Positions 6,784 to 13,688 of a stretch of 15,588 nucleotides of DNA are shown here, piece by piece. A program made the position numbers and the translations under genes. The notes below the pieces were generated by a model, which was given only the letters and a program-made list of their open reading frames with translations, did not search any database and had not been told where the DNA came from. Position 1 is the stretch's first letter. Each line of letters starts with the position of its first letter. This DNA is from Gemmatimonadota bacterium (GTDB lineage Bacteria; Gemmatimonadota; Gemmatimonadetes; Longimicrobiales; Gaopeijiaceae), in assembly GCA_007127575.1 (NCBI GenBank), contig SKZC01000444.1:1-15588 (forward strand), given 5' to 3'.

Positions 6784-7872
6784 TCAGCCCCCTCCGCCGC
6801 CCTCCAGGGGATCTGCCGGGCGGGCCACCATGATCCCGTCCTGGGCGTCCAGGCGCTGGAGCCTCTCCGCCAGGGGAAGCTCGGAGATCTCCACGTTCTC
6901 GCCCACCAGGGTGGCATGGATGATATGGATCCGTCCCCGGTGCCGCAGCGCGATTCCGGTGTGTGCCACGTCCAGTCCGTCCACCGTGCTGGTGGTGGCG
7001 ATGATGTCGCCGTTCTGGATCCCGTCCTCCACCGCCGCCACCTCGTCCTGGGAGATGCGGAAGCGGGTGCGACGGTTCAGCTCTTCCTCCGTCTCCTGGA
7101 TGACGTCCACGAACTCGGGTTCCTCCAGGAGCTTCGGGTACGCTTCCACATTGGAGGACATAAAGTGGATCTCCCTGGTGTCGGGGACGCCGCCCAGCTC
7201 CTCGGTCATGTCTGCGGCCAAGCCCTTTTCCTCTGCGTCGGAGATCCACTCCGAGAAGTAGTGGAGCCGGCTGGGGTATCCGTTCAGATCCCCCTGGCGG
7301 TAACGAATCCGGGTGAGGATCTCCCGGTAGCGCTCCCGCAAGGCGTCCTCCTCCTCCAGGAGGGATTCCAGCTCCGGGCTTCGGAGGAGGTGCGCCACCG
7401 CCAGCATGTTTTCCACGAAGGTGACGCAGTCCAGGGCCCGGAGGTTCACCACCAGGGCCTCCGGCCCGGGAAGCTCCAGCGTCTGTGGAAGGTACGGGGT
7501 CCCCACGAAGGTGGTGCCCACGATGGCCATGATCTCACCTGCAGGAAGCTCGTGAAGCCCCTGCTCCAGCGCCCACTCCACCGTGGCCCGAAGGATCGCC
7601 CAGTCCTCTTCCGTCTCGTGGGTGAGCTCCAGGTCTCCGGGATCGCCGGCTTCGTCGGTCCGGGCCTCCAACTCGGCCCGACGCTCCCCTACCGGCCCGG
7701 CGTACCCGAACTCCGGGGCGTCGGCGAAGGGGTCCGGCCCCGAGGCCTCGGGCACCGGGGGCGGTTCCCCCTCCTCGTCCGGCCCACACGCCACGCCCCA
7801 GAGAGGCACGGCGAGGAGCAGGGCCAAAGCCATCGCTCCCCTTCCGGGGACGTCACCGACGCGTCGTCGCAT
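6784..7872 (-). CDS. DUF1460 lipoprotein, N-acetylmuramoyl-L-alanine amidase-like
   Basis: This 362-residue exported protein starts with MRRR and a hydrophobic stretch ending in WGVAC, so Cys29 is a plausible lipidation site (Gly at -3 is unusual). An acidic, Pro-rich linker follows. The C-terminal two thirds fit DUF1460, a papain/NlpC-P60-like family annotated as cell-wall amidase. The probable nucleophile is Cys149 in ALDCVTFVENMLA, and His304 in DVAHTGIAL is the probable base. It would act on peptidoglycan in the periplasm. The ATG at 7872 was preferred to Met14 because it keeps the positive residues of the signal peptide and has AGGAAGAGG upstream. It overlaps the 3' end of the molybdopterin-subunit gene by 20 bases and lies 25 bases before the FAD-subunit gene, an unexpected position inside a cofactor-enzyme operon. 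Confidence 0.82.
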   Translation of the reverse strand: MRRRVGDVPGRGAMALALLLAVPLWGVACGPDEEGEPPPVPEASGPDPFADAPEFGYAGPVGERRAELEARTDEAGDPGDLELTHETEEDWAILRATVEWALEQGLHELPAGEIMAIVGTTFVGTPYLPQTLELPGPEALVVNLRALDCVTFVENMLAVAHLLRSPELESLLEEEDALRERYREILTRIRYRQGDLNGYPSRLHYFSEWISDAEEKGLAADMTEELGGVPDTREIHFMSSNVEAYPKLLEEPEFVDVIQETEEELNRRTRFRISQDEVAAVEDGIQNGDIIATTSTVDGLDVAHTGIALRHRGRIHIIHATLVGENVEISELPLAERLQRLDAQDGIMVARPADPLEGGGGG

Positions 7873-10375
7873 GGGCCACCTCTTCCTGCTTTGGTCTTGT
7901 AGGAGCCGGGGGCTTGGAGAGGGCGCCGGGCCCTCCCGCCTCCTGGATCGCCCGCCACACCCTGGGCGGGGAAAAGGGCAGGGAATCCATCCGGATCCCC
8001 ACGGCGTCGTGAATGGCGTTGGCGATGGCGGGTATGGACGGGTGGAGCGGTCCTTCCCCCGCCTCCTTCGCGCCGTACGGTCCCTCGGGATCCAACGACT
8101 CCACGATGAGAGATTCCAGCTCAGGAGTGTCCAGGCTGGTGGGTAGCTTGTAGTCCAGGAGGGAGGGGGCGTTGTGCAGGCCCTCCCGTCCCTGTCCGTC
8201 CGACTTGAAGATCTGCTCCTCCATGAGCGCCTCCGCCGCCCCCATGTAGGCGGATCCTTCCATCTGCCCCTCCACCAGGACGGGATTCAACGCCCGCCCG
8301 CAGTCGTGGGCGATCCAGATCTTCACCACCGTCACGAACCCGGTGTCCACGTCCACGTCCACCTCCGCCACATGGGCCGTGAAGGAGTAGGCGGGGGAGG
8401 CCCCGATGGTTCCGCCTCGGTACTCCCCGTGAATGTCCTTGGGCGTGTTGTACCAGCCGGTGGCCCCCAGCGTCCCACCCGCCGCCTCGGCGAGCTGGAA
8501 GGCCTCCCGGATGGGGAGCTTCCTCTCCGTGTCCGGAGCGTAGAGGGCCCAGCCGCCGGCCAGCATCACATGCCGGGGACGGCACGCCCAGAACTCCGCC
8601 ACGGCGTCCTGCACTCGGCGGCGGAGGGAGCGGGCGGCATCCAGACAGGCGTTGCCCAGCATGAAGGTGACCCGGGAGGAATATGCCCCTAGATCCACCG
8701 GAGTGAAGTCCGTGTCTCCGGCGTAGACCCGCACGTAGTCCAGAGGAACGCCCAGCTCCTCGGCCGCCACGTAGGCCACCATGGAGTCCACCCCCTGACC
8801 GATCTCCGAGGCGCCGCTGAACACCGCCACCCGTCCGGAGCGGTCGATCTGAATCTGTACGGCGGACTGGGGCATCTCGTTGGGGTAGACCGGATAGTTC
8901 GTCCCGGAAATGTAGCACGAGCCCGCCACCCCCAGGCCCCGCCCCAGGGGGAGGCGCCGCCACCGCTCCCGCCAGCCGCTGGCTTCCTCCACCGCGTCCA
9001 GGCACTCCAGGAACCCGTTGGAGGTGACCCGGAGCTCGTTCACCGTCCGGGTGTTCTCCCCCATGAAGTTGACCCGCCGAAGCTCCACCGGATCCATCTC
9101 CAGCGCCTCGGCCACCTTGTCCAGTTGCACCTCGAAGGCGAACCGGGGCTGCACCGAGCCGTGCCCCCGCTTGGGCCCACATGCCGGCTTGTTCGTGTAG
9201 GACCGAACCGAGTCGAATCGGTACGCGGGCATGTGGTAGGGCGCCGTGAGAAGCTGGCCCGAGTAGTACGTGGTCACCAGGCCGAAGGAGGCGTAGGCCC
9301 CACCATCCAGGACGATCCGGGCATCCACGGACCGGAGGCGACCGTCGGCAGAGGCCCCGGTGCGGTACGTCATATGGAAGGGGTGGCGGCCCCGGTGGGA
9401 GTAGAACAACTCCTCCCGGGTGTAAAGGATCTTCACCGGCCGCCCCGTCTTCATGGAGAGGGCGGCGACGCAGAATTCCAGGTCGAAGGGCTCGGATTTT
9501 CCTCCGAAGGCCCCGCCCACCGGCGGTTGCACCACCCGGACCCGAGCCGGATCCAGCCCCAGGACCCGGGACAGCTCCCGGTGCACATAGTGGGGCACCT
9601 GGGTGGAGGACCACACGGTGAGCTTTCCTCGGACCGAAGGGGCGTTCCCCTCATGCTTTCCTGGCTCCCCTCCCATCCCGGGCTTCTCGGGGAAGGTCCA
9701 TCCTCCGGCGGTAGAGAGCCCCCCGGCCTCCCGTCCGTCGGACTCCCATAGCCCGATGGCGCAGTGGGGCTCCATGGGGGCGTGGGTGCTCCCCTGGAAG
9801 AAGTACTCCCCTTCCACCACCACATGGGACGACTCCATGAGCCCGTCTACGTCCCCGAAGTCCAGGTGCACCTTCTTGGTGATGTTCCCGTTCCACCCCT
9901 CCTTTCGGGGAGGGTGGATAAAGGGGCTGTTCTCGTCTCCGGTGGCGGCCAACGCCTCCTGGGGATCCAAATACGCCGGGAGTTCCTCGTACTCCACCTC
10001 GATGCGGTTCAGGGCCTCCAGGGCCGTGTCCTCGTCCACGGCGGCCACCGCCGCCACTCCGTCCCCGATGTAGCGCACCCGGTCCACGCAGAGGGGTGTC
10101 TCGTCGGGGGTCCAGGGGATGACCCCATAGGGGACGGGCATCTCCCTTCCGGTGACCACGGCCCATACCCCTTCCATGGCCTCCGCGGCGGTGGTGTCCA
10201 CGGATACGATCCGGGCATGGGGGTGGGGGCTCCGGAGGATCTTCCCGTGGAGCATCCCCGGGAAGGTGAGATCGTCGGTGAACCGGGCCTGTCCGGTGGC
10301 CTTGGCACGGCCGTCCACCTTGCGAAGGCGCGATCCGACTATAGCGCAGTCGGACTTGGACTTATGCCCGCTCAT
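7853..10375 (-). CDS. hcrA: 4-hydroxybenzoyl-CoA reductase-type molybdopterin subunit (alpha)
   Basis: This 840-residue catalytic subunit belongs to the xanthine oxidase family and binds the molybdopterin cofactor. The N-terminal aldehyde oxidase/xanthine dehydrogenase a/b hammerhead domain spans about residues 18-140. The large Mo-binding domains include GGAFGGK (287-293), a RGHGSVQPRFAFE segment, SEIGQGVDSM, and GAKEAGEG near the C terminus, where Glu774 is the expected active-site glutamate. Together with the FAD subunit motif this points to 4-hydroxybenzoyl-CoA reductase, which removes a phenolic hydroxyl to give benzoyl-CoA. Another aryl-CoA or N-heterocycle substrate remains possible. 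At 840 residues it is longer than the roughly 770 usual for the family. A Gly-rich insertion around 212-250 accounts for part of that. The start overlaps the stop of the [2Fe-2S] gene as ATGA. Confidence 0.87.
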   Translation of the reverse strand: MSGHKSKSDCAIVGSRLRKVDGRAKATGQARFTDDLTFPGMLHGKILRSPHPHARIVSVDTTAAEAMEGVWAVVTGREMPVPYGVIPWTPDETPLCVDRVRYIGDGVAAVAAVDEDTALEALNRIEVEYEELPAYLDPQEALAATGDENSPFIHPPRKEGWNGNITKKVHLDFGDVDGLMESSHVVVEGEYFFQGSTHAPMEPHCAIGLWESDGREAGGLSTAGGWTFPEKPGMGGEPGKHEGNAPSVRGKLTVWSSTQVPHYVHRELSRVLGLDPARVRVVQPPVGGAFGGKSEPFDLEFCVAALSMKTGRPVKILYTREELFYSHRGRHPFHMTYRTGASADGRLRSVDARIVLDGGAYASFGLVTTYYSGQLLTAPYHMPAYRFDSVRSYTNKPACGPKRGHGSVQPRFAFEVQLDKVAEALEMDPVELRRVNFMGENTRTVNELRVTSNGFLECLDAVEEASGWRERWRRLPLGRGLGVAGSCYISGTNYPVYPNEMPQSAVQIQIDRSGRVAVFSGASEIGQGVDSMVAYVAAEELGVPLDYVRVYAGDTDFTPVDLGAYSSRVTFMLGNACLDAARSLRRRVQDAVAEFWACRPRHVMLAGGWALYAPDTERKLPIREAFQLAEAAGGTLGATGWYNTPKDIHGEYRGGTIGASPAYSFTAHVAEVDVDVDTGFVTVVKIWIAHDCGRALNPVLVEGQMEGSAYMGAAEALMEEQIFKSDGQGREGLHNAPSLLDYKLPTSLDTPELESLIVESLDPEGPYGAKEAGEGPLHPSIPAIANAIHDAVGIRMDSLPFSPPRVWRAIQEAGGPGALSKPPAPTRPKQEEVAHATTRR

Positions 10376-10899
10376 GACACACCCTCCTTTCGCTCCCCCC
10401 TTTCCCGTTCAGCGTCTCCGGAACCCAGGCGGGCAGCCGCCGCCTCCACCGCCTCGTAGATCTTGGTGTAGCCCGTGCAGCGACAGAGGTTACCGGACAG
10501 GGCCTCCCGGATCTCCTCCCGGGTGGGACGGGGGTTTCTGGCCAGGAGTCCTGCGGCGGAGCAGAGGATCCCCGGCGTGCAGAAGCCGCACTGGGCGGCG
10601 CCGTGGAGATCGAACTCGTCCTGGAGGGGGTGAAGGGCGCCGTCGGGTCCCGCCAGCCCCTCAACGGTGACGACGTCCAAGCCCTCCGCCTCCCACACAG
10701 GGGTGATGCAGGAGAGGCGGGGCTCGCCGTTCAGGAGAACGGTGCAGGCACCGCAGTCCCCCTTGTCGCACCCCTGCTTGGAGCCCGTGAGGCCCATGGC
10801 GTAGCGGAGGGTCTCCAAGAGGGTGTAGTGGACGGGCACGCCGGCGGTCCGGGTGTCTCCGTTCACCGTCAACCGGACGATACGGTGGGTGGGGGCCAC
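10372..10899 (-). CDS. hcrC: 4-hydroxybenzoyl-CoA reductase-type [2Fe-2S] subunit (gamma)
   Basis: This 175-residue subunit has two [2Fe-2S] clusters. The plant-ferredoxin-like one uses C44, C49, C52 and C64 (motif GCDKGDCGACTV). The C-terminal helical-bundle one uses C104, C107, C139 and C141 (QCGFCTPG and LCRCTGY). It passes electrons between the FAD subunit and the molybdenum site. There is no ATG near the start of homology. The GTG at 10899 was chosen because GGGAGG lies six bases upstream and the mature domain (VRLTVNGD) begins eight residues later. The long upstream open frame overlaps the divergent bacilliredoxin and is not coding. It is the first gene of the operon and overlaps the alpha-subunit start by four bases. 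Confidence 0.88.
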   Translation of the reverse strand: MAPTHRIVRLTVNGDTRTAGVPVHYTLLETLRYAMGLTGSKQGCDKGDCGACTVLLNGEPRLSCITPVWEAEGLDVVTVEGLAGPDGALHPLQDEFDLHGAAQCGFCTPGILCSAAGLLARNPRPTREEIREALSGNLCRCTGYTKIYEAVEAAAARLGSGDAERERGERKEGVS

Positions 10900-10905
10900 A
10901 GCGAT

Positions 10906-10911
10906 CCTCCC
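10906..10911 (-). promoter_or_regulatory. Shine-Dalgarno that sets a GTG start
   Basis: The minus strand reads GGGAGG here, six bases ahead of the GTG at 10897-10899. As no ATG is available near the start of homology, this site decides the start of the [2Fe-2S] subunit. Confidence 0.7.
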
Positions 10912-11121
10912 TGCCGAAGGGGCGCCGCCTCTCTGAAACGTACTCACTTCGGTGGAGGAGGAGGAACCCCCTCCGGGCCCTTCCGGGTATGCATTCGAGC
11001 CCGGAGGCGAAGCGAGTGGGGCGTCGGCGCCCGGCTGCAGTCCAGCGGGACCGCCGGCCCGGCCCTCCGCCTCCCGAGACAACGTGCCCGTTTCCTTCCT
11101 CCCCCGTGAGGTGATGTCATC

Positions 11122-11547
11122 ATGCCCTACCCCGATCTGTTGGTTCAGCCCATGCGAGACGACCTGGTGCGCCTGGGCTTCCAGGAGCTCCGCACCGCCC
11201 AGGACGTAGACGGCCTTCTGGCCCAGGAAGAGGACCCGGTCCTGGTGGTGGTGAACTCCGTCTGCGGATGCGCCGCCGGTTCCATGCGCCCGGCCGTGGG
11301 TCTCTCCCTCCAGAACTCGGAGACCAAGCCCCCGGTTCTGGCCACCGTCTTCGCCGGCCAGGACCTGGAGGCCACGGAGAAGGCCCGGGAATACTTCGCC
11401 GGCTATCCGCCGTCCTCCCCCTCCATCGCGCTCCTCAAGGGCGGGAAGCTGGTCTGGATGCTGGAACGACATCAGATCGAGGGACGAGGGGCCGAGGAGA
11501 TCTCCCAGGACCTGGCCCAGGCCTACCAGGAGCACTGCGCGGCCTGA
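11122..11547 (+). CDS. BrxA/BrxB family bacilliredoxin
   Basis: This 141-residue thioredoxin-fold protein has the bacilliredoxin active site CGC (Cys48, Gly49, Cys50 in NSVCGCAAG). The family removes bacillithiol (or a related low-molecular-weight thiol) from mixed disulfides on proteins after oxidative stress. Full length and the N-terminal MPYPDLLVQPMR sequence fit the family. A third cysteine, Cys139, is near the C terminus. GAGGTGAT at 11108-11115 is a good ribosome binding site six bases before the ATG. It is divergent from the molybdenum-hydroxylase operon. The 222-bp spacer between the two starts must hold promoters, but no convincing -35/-10 pair could be picked by eye. Presence of bacillithiol in the host is an inference. 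Confidence 0.93.
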   Translation: MPYPDLLVQPMRDDLVRLGFQELRTAQDVDGLLAQEEDPVLVVVNSVCGCAAGSMRPAVGLSLQNSETKPPVLATVFAGQDLEATEKAREYFAGYPPSSPSIALLKGGKLVWMLERHQIEGRGAEEISQDLAQAYQEHCAA

Positions 11548-11598
11548 GGTTCGAACGCGGCGGTTGTACCCAGGTCGGCCGCGACGAGACGGTGAAGG

Positions 11599-11623
11599 GC
11601 CCTCGGGCGTTTTCCCCGAGGGC
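11599..11623. terminator. Hairpin between convergent genes
   Basis: GCCCTCGGG (11599-11607) and CCCGAGGGC (11615-11623) form a perfect 9-bp stem with a 7-base loop. It lies between the 3' ends of the bacilliredoxin gene (plus) and the propeller gene (minus), as expected for a bidirectional terminator. Neither strand has a long U-tract after the stem. Confidence 0.5.
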
Positions 11624-11643
11624 ACATGCCTTTCCGGCGGCGA

Positions 11644-12852
11644 TCAGCCGCCCGGGCAGCGGCGGTCCAGCACAAGGAGAAGGGGGGTGCCCACCTCGTC
11701 CTCGGCCCGGAAGAGAGCGGTGGAGCCGTCTGCGTCCAAGAGGGGGGAGGGATCGTTGGGAGCCGATGATGGGAGCACGAGCCGCTGCTGAAGCTCCCTC
11801 CCCTCCTGGTCGAGGATGAGGTAGGTCGCAGGCTCTCCGGGGAAGGGAAACTCCTGCACCCAGATCCACCCATCCCGGTCGATGTGCGCGTCCGAGTAGA
11901 CCGGCGCCACTTCGGTACGCGGTCCCTCGGTAAGGAACGCCTCCACAACATCTGGGGCGTACGGTGCCTCCACGGCTCCCTCCACCGCCTGCACCGCCTC
12001 ACCGTCCACGGTCCGGGCCTCCAGGGGGAGCTGGATCGTCCGGGTCGTCCCGGCCTCGAGGTCGAGGATCTCGAACCTGGGCTCCTTCCCGGGCGCAACG
12101 AGGAACTGGCCACCCCCGAGGAGACGGATGGTAAGCCGGAGCCCGAAGGGTACGGGAGCCAGCGGGAAACCCTCGAGGTAGCGATCCGTGGTGGGGAAGG
12201 GCCCGAAGGCGACGACCTCCTCCTCCGCATCGGAGACTACATACTCCACGGAGTCGCGGAAGAACCCGACTCCCATTGCTCCGTGTCCGGTGAGGTTGCG
12301 TCTGTAGAGGATCCCCACTCCGGGCACGTTCGCAACCACCCTCATCAAGGGCTGGTTTGCTGGACCGAGCCGAGAATCGATGAGCGCCCCGCTGGAGTCG
12401 AAAAGAGTCACCCTAGCGGTGCTGAAGTCGTAGGCGGCGACAGTATCGGGGGAGTGCAGCCAGAGCCTGGTAACCGAACGGAATTCTCCGGGGCCTTCTC
12501 CCTCACCACCCACTAGCCGATGCGACCCCTCCGGTCCGATGAAGTGAAGGTAGCGGCGCCGCCAGTCCGCGATGACCCAGGTGCCGTCCCCGGCGATCAC
12601 GCCACCCCGGATGCCGCCGAACCACTCCGACGCTCCGGACTCGGAGTCGTAGAGGCGAGCTGAGCCCTCCTGAACCTCCGGAAAACACTGCTGCCCAGCG
12701 CCCTGGGTTGCGGCGGGCTTCGCCACCCAGCGGTCTGGCGGGCGCTCGTCCACCTCGTGTCCGGGTTCCAATTCCGTAGGGAAGACGGAACCTGCCGCCA
12801 CCGCTGCCCCCACCGCGAGGATGAACCTTACAGATACGGACGTCGTCACCAT
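11644..12852 (-). CDS. Exported 6-bladed beta-propeller protein
   Basis: This 402-residue protein starts with a hydrophobic export signal (VRFILAVGAAVAAGSVF). The rest is repeated beta-strand blades. The first blade region carries GGEGEGPGEFRSVTRLW, a hallmark of NHL-like 6-bladed propellers common in Gemmatimonadota and Bacteroidota. Later blades show DRDGWIWVQEF and YLILDQEGRELQQ. Only two cysteines exist, one near each end (Cys56 and Cys399), so a disulfide may close the ring. No enzymatic motif is visible and a binding role is more likely. The ATG at 12852 has GGAGG (12861-12865) eight bases upstream. The alternative ATG at 12867 adds five residues. It overlaps the thioredoxin-like gene by 7 bp, so the two are probably coupled. 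Function is unknown. Confidence 0.78.
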   Translation of the reverse strand: MVTTSVSVRFILAVGAAVAAGSVFPTELEPGHEVDERPPDRWVAKPAATQGAGQQCFPEVQEGSARLYDSESGASEWFGGIRGGVIAGDGTWVIADWRRRYLHFIGPEGSHRLVGGEGEGPGEFRSVTRLWLHSPDTVAAYDFSTARVTLFDSSGALIDSRLGPANQPLMRVVANVPGVGILYRRNLTGHGAMGVGFFRDSVEYVVSDAEEEVVAFGPFPTTDRYLEGFPLAPVPFGLRLTIRLLGGGQFLVAPGKEPRFEILDLEAGTTRTIQLPLEARTVDGEAVQAVEGAVEAPYAPDVVEAFLTEGPRTEVAPVYSDAHIDRDGWIWVQEFPFPGEPATYLILDQEGRELQQRLVLPSSAPNDPSPLLDADGSTALFRAEDEVGTPLLLVLDRRCPGG

Positions 12853-13334
12853 GGTCGCAGCCTCCATACGATTTCCTGGAGCGGGCCAGGCATCCCTTCG
12901 AAGCGGAGCTGTTCTTCCCCGTGGGAGATGTATACGAACGCGGGCACGAAGCTGACTCCGCTCATCGCACGCCCCCCGTCATCCAGAGGATGGCTCAGCA
13001 GTTCCTCGGGGAAGCGGGAGCGGGCCTCACTGTCCTCGAAGGGCTGCACCGGAATAACGAACGCGTTCACGGCGTCGAACCCTTGCAAGATTCGGACGAT
13101 CCGTTCCGATTCTGCGACGCATACTTCACAATCAGGGTCTATGAACGCCAACGCCAGAGGCGAGGCCATGCGGAGGGGTGCGATCTCGCCACCATTGCCT
13201 GACGACGGCCCTCGGAAGGTGAACTCCGTGGTCATGGACGCATCGGACGGAACCGGGCTCACTTGCCATCCGACGGCATAGATCACCCACAGCGCCATGG
13301 CGATCAGCCAAAAACCGATGACCCTGCACGGCAT
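12846..13334 (-). CDS. Membrane-anchored thioredoxin-like protein (CEVC)
   Basis: This 162-residue protein has one N-terminal hydrophobic segment (about residues 5-25, FWLIAMALWVIYAVGW) followed by a periplasmic domain. The first strand ALAFIDPDCEVC leads to the CxxC motif Cys69-Glu-Val-Cys72 at the start of a helix, as in thioredoxin-fold oxidoreductases. SFVPAFVYI supplies the expected cis-proline (Pro131) and the next strand. The family catalyses thiol/disulfide exchange. CEVC is not the classical CGPC or CPHC, so redox direction cannot be guessed. It lies 19 bases after the Cys-rich peptide gene and overlaps the propeller gene, which suggests that it acts on one or both products. The ribosome binding site is weak. 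Overall similarity to a named subfamily was not recognised. Confidence 0.72.
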   Translation of the reverse strand: MPCRVIGFWLIAMALWVIYAVGWQVSPVPSDASMTTEFTFRGPSSGNGGEIAPLRMASPLALAFIDPDCEVCVAESERIVRILQGFDAVNAFVIPVQPFEDSEARSRFPEELLSHPLDDGGRAMSGVSFVPAFVYISHGEEQLRFEGMPGPLQEIVWRLRPW

Positions 13335-13353
13335 TTGCTTCGAGGCTCACCAG

Positions 13354-13590
13354 CTAATCGTCACACTCCCAGTCAGGGCCGCAGCTATGGAACTCGCATG
13401 TGCCGTGTGATCCACATTCGTACTCGCAGGTGAAGCAGTCCCCCGAGGACTTGCACGAGACGAACACGCATTCTGAGCCCCCTCCCGGCGGTGGACACGA
13501 CCCGCATCCGACGGCTTCCGTGGGCCCTGTGAACGCCAAAAGCATGGCGCTAACCAACACAATACCAAGGGACCCGAAGAGCTTCCTCAT
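13354..13590 (-). CDS. Small exported cysteine-rich peptide (10 Cys)
   Basis: This 78-residue precursor has a clear signal peptide (MRKLFGSLGIVLVSAMLLAF, then TGPTEA with likely cleavage after Ala26). The mature part of about 52 residues holds ten cysteines: 29, 32, 41, 46, 52, 55, 59, 65, 70 and 76. The pattern C-x-F-x-S-C-x5-C occurs twice (41-52 and 65-76), with a related C-x3-C-x5-C between, suggesting internal duplication. The mature chain is acidic and Gly/Ser-rich. No known family was recognised. It is a plausible disulfide-rich peptide or small binding protein. GGAGG with seven-base spacing precedes the ATG, the best ribosome binding site in this cassette, so high expression is likely. 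It is followed at once by the thioredoxin-like gene. Confidence 0.75.
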   Translation of the reverse strand: MRKLFGSLGIVLVSAMLLAFTGPTEAVGCGSCPPPGGGSECVFVSCKSSGDCFTCEYECGSHGTCEFHSCGPDWECDD

Positions 13591-13594
13591 GATG

Positions 13595-13603
13595 CCACCT
13601 CCC
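13595..13603 (-). promoter_or_regulatory. Strong Shine-Dalgarno of the Cys-rich peptide gene
   Basis: The minus strand reads GGGAGGTGG, with the GGAGG core seven bases before the ATG at 13590. It supports this small frame as a real gene. Confidence 0.65.
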
Positions 13604-13688
13604 GGAACTTGGGGTACTCTCGGCGGAGCGGCACGCCTCCGCGCCGGTTACCACCAAACCATAGCCTCTCCCATGCGCACCGTCGTTT

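Noticed and set aside
8121..9614. Long minus-strand frame of 497 residues
   Set aside because: It is a GC-rich shadow of the molybdopterin-subunit gene, low in complexity and without family motifs.
10900..11121. Promoters in the divergent spacer between the [2Fe-2S] subunit and bacilliredoxin
   Set aside because: Promoters must be there, but no -35/-10 pair was convincing by eye, so none is listed.
10900..11625. Minus-strand open frame upstream of the [2Fe-2S] subunit
   Set aside because: It overlaps the well-supported bacilliredoxin gene on the other strand and has no ferredoxin homology. A GTG with a good ribosome binding site lies at the right place.
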